Below, in pieces: positions 18,031-26,515 of a stretch of 64,000 bases of DNA. The stretch is from Caballeronia sp. SL2Y3 (GTDB lineage Bacteria; Pseudomonadota; Gammaproteobacteria; Burkholderiales; Burkholderiaceae). The number at the start of each line of letters is the position of its first letter. Position 1 is the stretch's first letter. The stretch covers positions 372,001-436,000 of the forward strand of contig NZ_CP084263.1 in assembly GCF_022879575.1 (NCBI RefSeq), given 5' to 3'. The notes beneath the pieces were generated by a model. The model was not told where the DNA came from and searched no databases. It saw only the letters and a program-made list of their open reading frames with translations. The position numbers and the translations under genes were made by a program.

Positions 18031-18429
18031 ATGGCTCGTGAAATCATTCGCGTGGAACCGCTTTCCAGTTGGCTCGAACGAAGGAAGGCGCCGGTATCGG
18101 TCGTCACGCGTCATCGCGACACGGTGTATGTCTCAGGTCTTCCGCCCTTCGATCCCGAGACCGGCGAGGTACTCGATGCGCCTATCGAGCAGCAGACGCA
18201 ACGCGTGCTCGAGCAATTGAGGCTGTGCGTGGAGACGGCGGGATCGTCGCTCGATGAAGTGTTGAAGTGCAATGTCTACTGCACGTCGGTGGAGATGTTT
18301 TCGGTCGTAAACGAAATCTATGCGCGCTTCTTCGGGCGTGAGCCGCCAGCCCGCATCTTCGTGAATGTGCCCGCGTGGCCGGGACGCTTCGACATCGAGA
18401 TCGACTGCGTGGCGGCGGTGTCACGGTAA
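18031..18429 (+). CDS. RidA/YjgF family protein
   Basis: 132-residue Rid-family protein starting MAREIIRVEPLSSWLERR at 18031, behind GGAGCG. Rid proteins hydrolyse reactive enamine/imine intermediates from PLP enzymes. The family features YVSGLPPFDPETG, IEQQTQRVLEQL and CNVYCTS are visible. The C-terminal FVNVPAWPGRFDIEIDCVA shows Pro-Gly-Arg where the canonical Arg of RidA lies, so the active-site Arg may be retained at PGRF. It belongs with the preceding PEP-mutase-family gene. Confidence 0.88.
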   Translation: MAREIIRVEPLSSWLERRKAPVSVVTRHRDTVYVSGLPPFDPETGEVLDAPIEQQTQRVLEQLRLCVETAGSSLDEVLKCNVYCTSVEMFSVVNEIYARFFGREPPARIFVNVPAWPGRFDIEIDCVAAVSR

Positions 18430-18445
18430 GTCAGCAAGAGCCGCA

Positions 18446-19573
18446 TCATTCCGGCGTCTGCGCGCCGCGCCATACGCGGCATTGCTGGCGCACGACTTCA
18501 TGCAGCGAATCGTGCGCGCCGTAGATGCGGCGCAGCCACATCGCATCGGTCATTCCCTGCGTCACGGTGCGCCTGATCGCGTCGAGCGCTTCGTCAGCGG
18601 CGAGAGCATGGGCGTGCGGCGCGATGGCATCGAGCGTGGCGAGAATGTCTTCGCGAATCGGGCGGCGCTGCCCTGTCTCTGGATTCACGCATACGCCGTC
18701 CAGTCCGAAGCGGCAGGCCATGAAGCGGTTCGCCCGATAGACTTCGTAGTCGCGCTCGCTAAGGCGCAAAGGCAGATCGGTCAGCAGATAGCGCGCGAGC
18801 GACTGAATATAGGCGGCAATGGCCGCAGCCCATTCGACGCGCAGCGGCGTATCCATTACGCGCACTTCGATGGTGCCGTATCCCGGACTCGGACGAATGT
18901 CCCAATAGAAGTCTTTCAGGCTTTTGACGAGACCCGTTTGCGTCATGCGATCGAAGTACGCTTCGAACTCACTCCATTTCGTTACGAACGGCGCTTGGCC
19001 AGACAACGGAAACGGCGCGACAGAATTGAGCCGGGCGCATTGAAATTGCGTATCGCTGCCCTGCACGAACGGAGAAGACGCGGCGAGCGCAATGAAATGC
19101 GGGACGTAACGCGAAAGCGAGTGCAACAGAACGAGCGCCGAATCGGCGTCCGCGCAGCCGACATGCACGTGCTGGCCGAAAATCGTGAACTGCTGATAGA
19201 GCGCGCCATAAAGGCTCATCAGATATTCCGAGCGCTCGCGTCCGTCGGAACGCTGGTCGTACCAGTTCTGGAAGAAATTCGTTCCTCCGCCGCACACGCC
19301 GACATTGAGAAAGTCGCCTGCCCGAACGAGCGTATCGCGCAGCACCTGCAATTCGCTTTTCGCCTGATCGAAGTTCTTGCAGATGCCCGTCGACAACTCG
19401 ATCATGCCTTCGGTTGTCTCCGGGTTGATCGCGCCTTCGAAACGCTCTTCTCTCACGCGATTCAGGAGTTCCGTCGTCGCCTTCGTCAGGTTGTAGTCGT
19501 GCGTATTGACGACCTGAACTTCCAGTTCGACTCCGATCGTGAACGGCTCTGACGACGCAAATGGCTGGAGCAT
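18446..19573 (-). CDS. ybdK: YbdK family carboxylate-amine ligase (weak glutamate-cysteine ligase)
   Basis: 375-residue GCS2-family enzyme. It begins [20 protein letters not shown] (ATP/Glu site GVELEVQ) and contains [13 protein letters not shown] and [13 protein letters not shown], typical of YbdK. The family shows weak gamma-glutamyl-cysteine ligase activity in vitro and is often found outside the main gshA/gshB pathway. The ATG at 19573 is used; an upstream in-frame start at 19618 is possible. It ends 17 nt from the convergent RidA gene. Confidence 0.9.
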   Translation of the reverse strand: MLQPFASSEPFTIGVELEVQVVNTHDYNLTKATTELLNRVREERFEGAINPETTEGMIELSTGICKNFDQAKSELQVLRDTLVRAGDFLNVGVCGGGTNFFQNWYDQRSDGRERSEYLMSLYGALYQQFTIFGQHVHVGCADADSALVLLHSLSRYVPHFIALAASSPFVQGSDTQFQCARLNSVAPFPLSGQAPFVTKWSEFEAYFDRMTQTGLVKSLKDFYWDIRPSPGYGTIEVRVMDTPLRVEWAAAIAAYIQSLARYLLTDLPLRLSERDYEVYRANRFMACRFGLDGVCVNPETGQRRPIREDILATLDAIAPHAHALAADEALDAIRRTVTQGMTDAMWLRRIYGAHDSLHEVVRQQCRVWRGAQTPE

Positions 19574-19794
19574 GGAGTGTCCTGTTTCGCGGGAGACGAG
19601 ACGAAGCGGCCAGTTCATTCTACGCGACGAGCGGGGCTTGACGGTCAGCCCTTCGGCTCGAAGTCGAACGATCGATCGTAATGCGCACAGAGTAGCGAGA
19701 AGAATGGCGTTGCGATGCCAGCCTCGTTGTCCGAGACACCGTCTGTCCTATTCAGCAGGCATATTCACTATCAAGGTTCCAACGCATCCTGACC

Positions 19795-20280
19795 ATGTCC
19801 ACTTCAAACAAGCACGCGCCCTACGACCCGCCGCACGACGCCGAATCGCTCGTTCTCACATGGATAAGGCGCGCCCGCGAAGCGCAAATCCGTCACTACG
19901 CGATGGCCGACCGCCTGAGCGCCTGCGCGCGATACCTGGGGCTCGCGGTCATCGCCATCACCGCGCTCACGGGCACATCGGCGTTCGTGTCGCTCGTGAC
20001 GCTGGCCGTGTCGCCGGGATTGCGCGTGGTCGTCGGACTCACGAGCATGAGCGCTGCGGTGCTTGCGTCGTTGCAGACCTTCCTGCGCTATAGCGAGCGC
20101 GCGGAGTTGCATCGCAATGCGGCCGCGCGCTATGGCGCGGTGCGCCGGCGACTCGAGACGATTCACGTCGACGGTGCGCGCGAAGAAGCGATGTTCAGCA
20201 TCGATGTCGTGCGCGACGAACTCGACGATATCGCGCAAAACGCGCCGCATGTGCCGCGTCGGGTTATGCGAACGCCTTAG
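19795..20280 (+). CDS. SLATT-domain (DUF4231-like) two-TM membrane protein
   Basis: 161-residue protein. An N-terminal amphipathic part (LVLTWIRRAREAQIRHYAMA) is followed by two adjacent transmembrane segments at about residues 45-66 and 74-94 (LGLAVIAITALTGTSAFVSL; VVVGLTSMSAAVLASLQTFL). Then comes the hallmark RYSERAELHRNAAARYGAVRR. This pattern is that of SLATT domains, predicted pore-forming effectors in nucleotide-signalling conflict systems. No SMODS, SLOG or nuclease partner is adjacent, so this is a solo copy and its role is open. Confidence 0.8.
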   Translation: MSTSNKHAPYDPPHDAESLVLTWIRRAREAQIRHYAMADRLSACARYLGLAVIAITALTGTSAFVSLVTLAVSPGLRVVVGLTSMSAAVLASLQTFLRYSERAELHRNAAARYGAVRRRLETIHVDGAREEAMFSIDVVRDELDDIAQNAPHVPRRVMRTP

Positions 20281-20962
20281 CGCCCGACGGGCTATCCCGG
20301 CATTAATCAGATGCTGCCCTGATAGAAATGTCTACGCCAGTGTGGCGTCAGCCTTCGCATGGCGAATCCGAGCATAACGGCAGTGGCGGCGGCAAGGAGG
20401 GCTGACTCATTGACGTTTCTTGGCCTGAGCCGATACGTCAAAGGACTCCGACTAGACATTAGTGATATGCGCAAGTCCAACATTTCGGCTTAGCCGCGAT
20501 AGCGCGATGCTCCCTTTCGCGACATTCGTTTAATAACAGCGCACAGTTCGCCAACTCCTTGAGAACAAGGCGAAAACTGAATCTGGAAGCGAAGTAAGTT
20601 CCTTAGAGCCTCTGAAGATTCTTTCCAATTACTTACATATAATTATCTAGAACGTATGTAGAAGATTGTCATAGTCAATACTTATCATTCTGATAAATTC
20701 AAGCCAGTGCTACCATCACGGCTCTGCTAACATGAGTGATGCATCGGCAGACCATGAATAGGAGAGGATTCAGGTTAGTTGATCGGCTGTTCCACTGCTT
20801 AAAACGCTGGATTGCTTTAGCCCCTCAACATCAGGCGTCGAATAATCGAGCAATCTCAGAAGATCACAACACTCACCTTGCAGGGATGAAACGAAGACTC
20901 CAACCGCTGCTTATAGACCTTATGACATCATCAGATACCTCGAGGACAGCGAGATCGAATTA
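20281..20962. other. Gene-free stretch at the edge of an AT-rich islet
   Basis: About 680 bp with no convincing complete gene. The composition drops from GC-rich to AT-rich after ~20,450, for example around 20,620-20,700. The minus strand at 20,311-20,400 reads a short hydrophobic tail ending HWRRHFYQGS, which may be a gene remnant. Short open frames at 20,736-21,005 have no recognisable domain. Confidence 0.4.
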
Positions 20963-21406
20963 TTGCAGTCTGAACCGTACATCTTCCAGTCAGGCAAGAA
21001 CGTAGATATTCACAAGCAGCGTGAGCAATTGGTTCTCTCGTCATGCAATGGCGAATTGCACGTGAGTATGGATTTCCGGATAGATTCGGTTGTTGGCGAA
21101 CGGATGATTGAAAGGTCAGATCGCGGCGCTCGTGTCCTGGAGAAGATGAGGGCCCTAGTTGCGGAAGCTTTGCCGATTCATTCTGTCCCTGACACCGGAA
21201 CATATTTCATTGTCTCAAACAGAAAGCTTCTACACGCTCGATCTGTGCTAAGCAGTCTTGATAAGACAAAATTCGTCTCTGCGACCAGCTTCGACTTCTC
21301 CCATGTGCCACGCTTGCTGTATAGAAGCAAAGGCGGCCGAAAGAGGATATCACTGCAGGAGCAGTATGCAGAGTATCTCCCGTCCGATGACTTGGCGATG
21401 GCATGA
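20963..21406 (+). CDS. Hypothetical protein in AT-rich islet
   Basis: 147 residues from a TTG at 20963; the open frame extends upstream to about 20,846 without an ATG, so the N-terminus is uncertain. The upstream in-frame sequence YRPYDIIRYLEDSEIELL loosely resembles the start of addiction-module antidote proteins, but the rest (SCNGELHVSMDFRIDSVV, TGTYFIVSNRKLLHARSV) matches nothing I know. Codon use is AT-richer than the neighbours, consistent with acquired DNA. May be a decayed gene. Confidence 0.35.
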   Translation: MQSEPYIFQSGKNVDIHKQREQLVLSSCNGELHVSMDFRIDSVVGERMIERSDRGARVLEKMRALVAEALPIHSVPDTGTYFIVSNRKLLHARSVLSSLDKTKFVSATSFDFSHVPRLLYRSKGGRKRISLQEQYAEYLPSDDLAMA

Positions 21407-21479
21407 CATCTCAGAGTTCGGTTCCGCCCGCACGTGATTCTTTCATTCAATAATTCAGGATAACTAACACGCGCATGAC

Positions 21480-21508
21480 CTGCGGACCTCGTGCAGTGAG
21501 GTCCGCAG
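21480..21508. terminator. Terminator-like hairpin
   Basis: Perfect 11-bp inverted repeat CTGCGGACCTC / GAGGTCCGCAG with a 7-nt loop, lying between the hypothetical gene (ends 21406) and the AzlC-like gene (starts 21596). Confidence 0.65.
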
Positions 21509-21595
21509 ACGCATCGACTCTCGGATAGGAAGAAGTTCCCATGTGCGACAGGCAGTATTCCCCAAGATCGATAATGTTTAAAGGAGTGGCTATAG

Positions 21596-22300
21596 ATGCA
21601 TATGGCATCAACGAGTGAATGGCGAGAAGGATTGAAAGATTCAATTGGTTTTGGCGCGGCATTCATTCCACTGTATTTGGCAATCGGGCTCGTGGGCCAG
21701 CAGTCGACTCACACGTTTGCAGAGACCATGGGAATGACTCTCTTCCTGTTCTCTACTCCATTGCAATTTGCGCTAACCCAAAATCACAGTGGGTTCTTTG
21801 TTCTTGCACCGCTTATCTTAATGATGAATGCAAGATTTATCCTGCTTTCCGCCAATCTTTCGCCTTTTTTGGGAAGAACGCGTTTCTATAAATTAATTGT
21901 CTCGTCGATACTACTGTGCCCGTCCGTTTTTAGCGGCTGCATGGCGCGATTCAAGCAGCCAATTGAGCGGCCTTTTCTTTACTTCTTAGGCCTAGGGCTT
22001 CCTATATGGGGCATTTCGATCCTTTGCACGGCGATTGGCTTTGTACTCGCGGGCAAGGCGATGTCGCCGTTCTGGACACTCCTGATTAAGTTGATACTGC
22101 CGTTTCAATTTACCATGCTGGCGGCCAAGCATTGGGACGAACGCTTTTCAGTGGCTAGTTATGTATTGGGCTTTATTGCCGCACCAGTCCTCTTTGGGAT
22201 TCTCCACGAACTGAGCCCCCTTTTTACTCCTTTGATTGTCGGGTTTTTCATGGCGATTTTGGAAGATTTCCTCAAACCTACTCCAGCAGGTAAGAACTGA
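21596..22300 (+). CDS. AzlC-family amino-acid exporter large subunit (divergent)
   Basis: 234-residue membrane protein with about six hydrophobic segments. The N-terminal IGFGAAFIPLYLAIGLVGQQ and LILMMNARFILLSANLSPFL fit the AzlC family (branched-chain amino-acid or azaleucine export, partner AzlD), though similarity to textbook AzlC looks distant. AAGGAG precedes the ATG at 21596; a second ATG two codons later is possible. The AzlD-like gene follows after 2 nt. Low GC suggests horizontal acquisition. Confidence 0.75.
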   Translation: MHMASTSEWREGLKDSIGFGAAFIPLYLAIGLVGQQSTHTFAETMGMTLFLFSTPLQFALTQNHSGFFVLAPLILMMNARFILLSANLSPFLGRTRFYKLIVSSILLCPSVFSGCMARFKQPIERPFLYFLGLGLPIWGISILCTAIGFVLAGKAMSPFWTLLIKLILPFQFTMLAAKHWDERFSVASYVLGFIAAPVLFGILHELSPLFTPLIVGFFMAILEDFLKPTPAGKN

Positions 22301-22302
22301 TA

Positions 22303-22638
22303 ATGTGGTATGTCATCTTGTTCGCATCATGCACGGCGCTTATCTTCCGCGTTTTTCCGTTCGCATTCCATCGCAGCGCTTTATTGAATTCGAAGGATAG
22401 CAAGTTCTATAGAGTCTTGAACTACAGCTGCCAGGCCATGATGGGGTGTATCGTGTTCGACTCTTCGTTTGGCCAACAGGATATTGTCACATGGGCGAGA
22501 GATTTCCGTGGTTTTCAGCTACTTGAACTAACGCTGCTGATACTTTGTTTTTTCTGGGTCGTGTACACCAAGCGCCTCCTAAGTGGTTTGCTGCTGTTCA
22601 TGGGTCTCTATGCTATCGGGATTTGGGCATTGGGCTGA
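22303..22638 (+). CDS. AzlD-family small membrane subunit
   Basis: 111-residue, four-segment hydrophobic protein (MWYVILFASCTALIFRVFPF ... SGLLLFMGLYAIGIWALG). Size, topology and position immediately after an AzlC-like gene identify it as the AzlD-type partner needed for export. It begins 2 nt after the AzlC stop, so the two are co-translated. Base composition matches the islet rather than the flanking genes. Confidence 0.72.
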   Translation: MWYVILFASCTALIFRVFPFAFHRSALLNSKDSKFYRVLNYSCQAMMGCIVFDSSFGQQDIVTWARDFRGFQLLELTLLILCFFWVVYTKRLLSGLLLFMGLYAIGIWALG

Positions 22639-22871
22639 AGCCTTCCAATAATCATTCCCCTTCATTTCCCAGGGCGCCGCATCTACATAGACCGGGCGCT
22701 CGCATTCGTTCGGCTCGCTTTTCTCGCTTCGCCAGACAAGCCTCGACGGGAAACGGTACGCCCTGGAGGATGAGCCTCGCCAAGTCGAAATGCCCTCGCG
22801 GTGATGACTCGGTAAAACGAGGGGATTTGCTAAGCGCCGGGCGGCGTCGCGTATTTCGGTGGCTAAGCTCG

Positions 22872-24284
22872 TCATCGCTTATACCCATCGTTCAGCGTAT
22901 GAAGAAACGCGACGATATCGTGAATATCCTCTTGCGTCATCGCAGGCCCATCGCCGGGCTTGCGATCGAACGGCGCGTCCTTGTCGTCCACGTTCGCGTG
23001 AAATTGCAGCGGCAGGTCGTCGTATTTGCGCACGGCACCCTTGGCGTCCTTCGGATAAAACTTCTGCGGCGCGGTGTTGCGCTCGTTGTAGAACGCCATC
23101 ACGTCGTCCAGTGAACGATAGATGCCGTTATGAAAGAACGCGTGCCGCGTCGCGACGTTGCGCAGCGTGGGCGTGAGAAACATGCCGCAATACTGCGTCT
23201 GTTCGCGCAGGTCTTCGCGGAACGGGCCGCACACGCCCATGTCGTAGAACGTCGGATCGCGATTGATCGCGAGCGCGTTATTGCGCGGCACGCCGAGCGA
23301 TTCGTACTGGAAGTCGGTGAACATCGGCGGCAGACCGTCGGGGCTCGGCTTCGACACATGGCAGCCCGCGCAATTCGCCTTGTCGGGATCGTTGAAGAGG
23401 CGCAACCCGTGCAGTTCCGCCTGCGTCAGCCGCGCCTTGCCTTCGAGCCAGTAGTCGTATTTACTCGCGTACGGATGAAACGCCTGCTCTTCCACCTGAT
23501 AGCGGGCCACGGCGAACATTGCCTCCGATACCGCCAGATCGCCGCTACTGAAAATACGCGGCCCAAAGAGCTTTTCGAATTCCCCCTTGTACGGCGTATG
23601 CGCGAGCTTCTGCGCGACTTGCGCGAGGCTCGCGTTCGCCATTTCGACCGGATTGACCATCGGCCCGCTCGCTTGCGCCTGCAACGTATCCGCGCGGCCG
23701 TCCCAGAAGAGGCCGCCTTGCGGCACCATCGCCGGGGCGGCGGGCGCCACGCCCGCGCTTTTCTGCGCGCGCGCCGTGCCGCTCGCCTGCGCGGCGAGTT
23801 TCGCGAGATCCGGCGCTTCGTCGGCATCGCCCTGATCGGGACCGATGCTGAATGCCGGCTGCCGATACAGATACATGAGCGACGGCGGCGGCCGATATCC
23901 CGGCAGCGTCAGATGCGGCCCGCCCTGCTGCACGGCGAGGTCGTTCGGCGGGCCGAACGCATGCGCCGGATCGTGGCACGAGGCGCACGACTGCTGGCCC
24001 GACGCCGAAAGACTCCGGTCGAAGAAGATGCGCTTGCCGAGTTGCGCGACGGCGCTCAGTTGCACCGCCGGCGGACGCTGCAACACAACAGGATGCGCGT
24101 TCGCGCCCGTCAGATTCTCGACGATATCGCCGATAGCCGCGGGCACGCGCGACGGCGCGACGACGGCATATACGCCGAACGCGCCCGCCGCGACGATGAG
24201 CAGAGCGGTCACACGAAGCGCGCGGCGCTTCCAGTTCGGCATATCACTGGACTGGCGAAGAGCCGGATCGACGGTAGTGGACAT
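22872..24284 (-). CDS. Di-haem cytochrome c peroxidase family protein
   Basis: 470-residue periplasmic protein of the MauG/CcpA peroxidase family. An N-terminal membrane anchor (RALRVTALLIVAAGAFGVYA, residues ~20-40) is followed by haem sites CASCH (about residue 115) and CAGCH (about 300). It reduces peroxide with electrons from c-type cytochromes. At 470 residues it is longer than the ~330-residue classical CcpA; the insertion around residues 150-200 is Ala/Pro-rich. It lies downstream of the phosphoesterase in the same orientation but two hairpins intervene. Confidence 0.87.
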   Translation of the reverse strand: MSTTVDPALRQSSDMPNWKRRALRVTALLIVAAGAFGVYAVVAPSRVPAAIGDIVENLTGANAHPVVLQRPPAVQLSAVAQLGKRIFFDRSLSASGQQSCASCHDPAHAFGPPNDLAVQQGGPHLTLPGYRPPPSLMYLYRQPAFSIGPDQGDADEAPDLAKLAAQASGTARAQKSAGVAPAAPAMVPQGGLFWDGRADTLQAQASGPMVNPVEMANASLAQVAQKLAHTPYKGEFEKLFGPRIFSSGDLAVSEAMFAVARYQVEEQAFHPYASKYDYWLEGKARLTQAELHGLRLFNDPDKANCAGCHVSKPSPDGLPPMFTDFQYESLGVPRNNALAINRDPTFYDMGVCGPFREDLREQTQYCGMFLTPTLRNVATRHAFFHNGIYRSLDDVMAFYNERNTAPQKFYPKDAKGAVRKYDDLPLQFHANVDDKDAPFDRKPGDGPAMTQEDIHDIVAFLHTLNDGYKR

Positions 24285-24317
24285 GGACTGATGAATACGA
24301 GAGCTTCGATGAAAACG

Positions 24318-24344
24318 CGTTGTCGCCGGCAAGCGGCGACAACG
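24318..24344 (-). terminator. Hairpin between phosphoesterase and peroxidase genes
   Basis: Perfect 11-bp stem CGTTGTCGCCG / CGGCGACAACG with a 5-nt loop. It is the second of two adjacent hairpins downstream of the phosphoesterase stop (minus strand). Confidence 0.6.
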
Positions 24345-24361
24345 GAAAACGTGAAGGCGTA

Positions 24362-24388
24362 AGCACGCACGGACGCGCCGTGCGTGCT
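24362..24388 (-). terminator. Hairpin directly after the phosphoesterase gene
   Basis: Perfect 11-bp stem AGCACGCACGG / CCGTGCGTGCT with a 5-nt loop, 17 nt past the phosphoesterase stop codon. Together with the hairpin at 24318-24344 it should limit read-through into the peroxidase gene. Confidence 0.65.
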
Positions 24389-24404
24389 CGTGTGCATGGC
24401 GAGC

Positions 24405-26081
24405 TTAGATTGCCGGCACGGAAGCCACCGGCGAGCCGAGGTTCGGATCGACGAAGAGCTTCGCGTTGTTGCCCTTGCCGCTGAAGTCGAACATGCCCAT
24501 CATGCTGCCCGCGGTCGCATCGAACGAGCCGCCGCCCAGACGCGCCGAGCCGAGCCAGTTGTCTTCGATAAAGCGCACCACGGAAGCCTGGCTGATCGGC
24601 GTGTGATCGACGTAGTTCACCTTCGCCCACGGCGAGATCACGAGGAACGGAATGCGCGTGCCGGGACCGCAGCGGCCATTCACCGCGCCGCCGTTCACGC
24701 CGATGGGCGCCGCGCCCGAGCCGCACTTGCCCGCGCCGTTCAGCTGGTCGGCCTGCGCGTCGAACGAAGACGCAGTCGGCGCGGCGTACGCGTGGTCGTA
24801 CCAGCCGTCCGAGTCGTCCCATGCGACGATCACGGCGGTGCTGTTCCAGTCCGGCTGCTGCTGCAGGAAGTTCACCACCTTCGCCGTGAACGCCTGTTCG
24901 TCGAGGGGGTCCGAGTAGCCCGCATGGCCGTCCTGGAACGCGGGCGCCTTCACGAAGCTCACCGACGGATAGTTGCCCGCCTTCACCGCCGCGAAGAAAT
25001 CGTCGCTGTCGTACTGATGGTTCGCGGGCTCCGGCGTCTTGCCGTCCGCTTCCACGGACGAGCCGATGGCCGCCGTCGAGCTCGGGCGCAAGTGCTGCGG
25101 ATTGGCCGTCGACGCGTAGTACTGGAACCAGTTGTGATGCGGGATATAGTCGGCCGTCGCCTGTCCGACCACCTGCGACACGGTGCTGCGCTTGCAGCCC
25201 GTCGTGCCGTTGCCGTTCACGGTCGCGAGGTTGAAGCCGCCCATGAAGCCGCCCCACGTGATGTTCTTCGCGTTGAGCAGATCGCCGATGTTCTTCGAGG
25301 TCATCATCGCCTGGTCGGTCGTGCTCGAGCAGACGTCATAGCCGGGATCGACGTCGTTGATCATCGAGTAGCCGCCCTGGCCGTCCGCGACATAGTAGGA
25401 ACCGGACGCCGTCGTCATATTGAACACGGGCTTGCTCGCCTTGACGATCTGCATGCCGTTGTTCTGGCCGGACACCACTTCGAGCGCGCCCGGCGTCGAC
25501 GGGCCGTAGGTGTCGGTGTAGGCGTTGTCGCTCATCGCGAACTTCTGCGCGTAGTTCCAGAGCGCGGTGACCGTGTTGCCGTCGAAATAGCCCATCACCT
25601 GCCCGGCCGTGCCGAACGAACCCGCGCCGCCGCTCGAACCCTTACCCGTGTACTTCGGAAACAGGTCCGCTGCGCCGTTGTTGTAGGCCTGCTGTTCGGC
25701 CGTGTACGCGTGATTCTGGTCGGCGGTGGCCGCCTGCGTCCGGTCGAGGCGGAACGGATTGGCCGCCGCCGCGCCGTTCAGCGTATTCGTGAAGTTCGGG
25801 TTGGCGGTGAGCAGCGTGCCGCTCAGGCCGTTGACTGCCGGGGTGCCCGACGCCGCCGTGAAGGCCGGTTCGCCGGCCGGATTCGTGGCGTTCGGGTAGG
25901 TCGCGAAATAGTGATCGAACGAGACGTTCTCGTTGAAGATCACGACGAGATGCTTGATCGGCGTCGCCGTGGCGAGCTTGTTCTGCGCGCTTTGAGGGGT
26001 GTCGTTATGGTCGCTGCCGCAGGCGTACATGCCGATTGCGGCGGCGGCCGATGCGCCAACCATGAGGGCTCGACGAAACAT
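24405..26081 (-). CDS. Phosphoesterase family protein (phospholipase C/AcpA-like)
   Basis: 558-residue secreted phosphoesterase of the phospholipase C/acid phosphatase AcpA family. The N-terminus MFRRALMVGASAAAAIGMYA followed by CGSDHND suggests a lipoprotein signal. The metal-site opening KHLVVIFNENVSFDHYFATY (about residues 43-62) is the family hallmark, and VIVAWDDSDGWYDH and RIPFLVISPWAKVNYVDHT are the conserved C-terminal blocks. It would hydrolyse phosphate mono- or diesters outside the cytoplasm. Asn instead of the usual Ser/Thr nucleophile-region residues (FNENVSFDH) is normal for this group. Confidence 0.87.
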   Translation of the reverse strand: MFRRALMVGASAAAAIGMYACGSDHNDTPQSAQNKLATATPIKHLVVIFNENVSFDHYFATYPNATNPAGEPAFTAASGTPAVNGLSGTLLTANPNFTNTLNGAAAANPFRLDRTQAATADQNHAYTAEQQAYNNGAADLFPKYTGKGSSGGAGSFGTAGQVMGYFDGNTVTALWNYAQKFAMSDNAYTDTYGPSTPGALEVVSGQNNGMQIVKASKPVFNMTTASGSYYVADGQGGYSMINDVDPGYDVCSSTTDQAMMTSKNIGDLLNAKNITWGGFMGGFNLATVNGNGTTGCKRSTVSQVVGQATADYIPHHNWFQYYASTANPQHLRPSSTAAIGSSVEADGKTPEPANHQYDSDDFFAAVKAGNYPSVSFVKAPAFQDGHAGYSDPLDEQAFTAKVVNFLQQQPDWNSTAVIVAWDDSDGWYDHAYAAPTASSFDAQADQLNGAGKCGSGAAPIGVNGGAVNGRCGPGTRIPFLVISPWAKVNYVDHTPISQASVVRFIEDNWLGSARLGGGSFDATAGSMMGMFDFSGKGNNAKLFVDPNLGSPVASVPAI

Positions 26082-26515
26082 GAAGGGGACTCCGGTGTCG
26101 TTTTGATTGTGGTTCGTTCGTTCGCGCTTTCAGGCGCCGCGAAAGCGAGGGCGCGCGCTTTGCACGCGCGACGGATTTAAGCATCCGCTGATGGCCTCAT
26201 TAAGACAGTGCGCTTCCGGCCGACTTACCCCGAGTTGACGATTCGTCGCGGCGGACTTTCGAAAGCGTTACGCGCCGACGCGTATGGACAAAAAGTGAGC
26301 GGCATCCTGCGGGTAAATGCGCGGTTCGTCGTGCTAAAGCATCGCATCCGCGCGACGTAGACCAGCTATCGCCTTGCTTCTCAGACCCATGTTTCGTCAC
26401 CTTCCATCGATCACCCGCCGCATCGTCGCCCGTCGCGGCGATGCGCCGGACACGCTCGGGTGCGGACATGGGTTCGCGCATCGCGCAAGCGTTGCATCGA
26501 CCGAGGGCCGCCGCC
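26082..26515. other. Intergenic region between divergent phosphoesterase and GGDEF genes
   Basis: 434 bp containing both promoters. A GC-rich near-palindrome (cgcgcgctttgcacgcgcg, about 26152-26170) lies on the phosphoesterase side. No convincing ORF, although in-frame ATGs at 26441 and 26468 could extend the GGDEF protein. Confidence 0.4.

Noticed and set aside
20311..20400. Hydrophobic minus-strand tail ending HWRRHFYQGS
   Set aside because: Looks like a possible membrane-protein remnant but too short to assign; noted only as part of the gap.
22579..22888. Minus-strand open frames between AzlD-like and peroxidase genes
   Set aside because: Overlap the AzlD-like gene, no start signal or domain, two competing frames.
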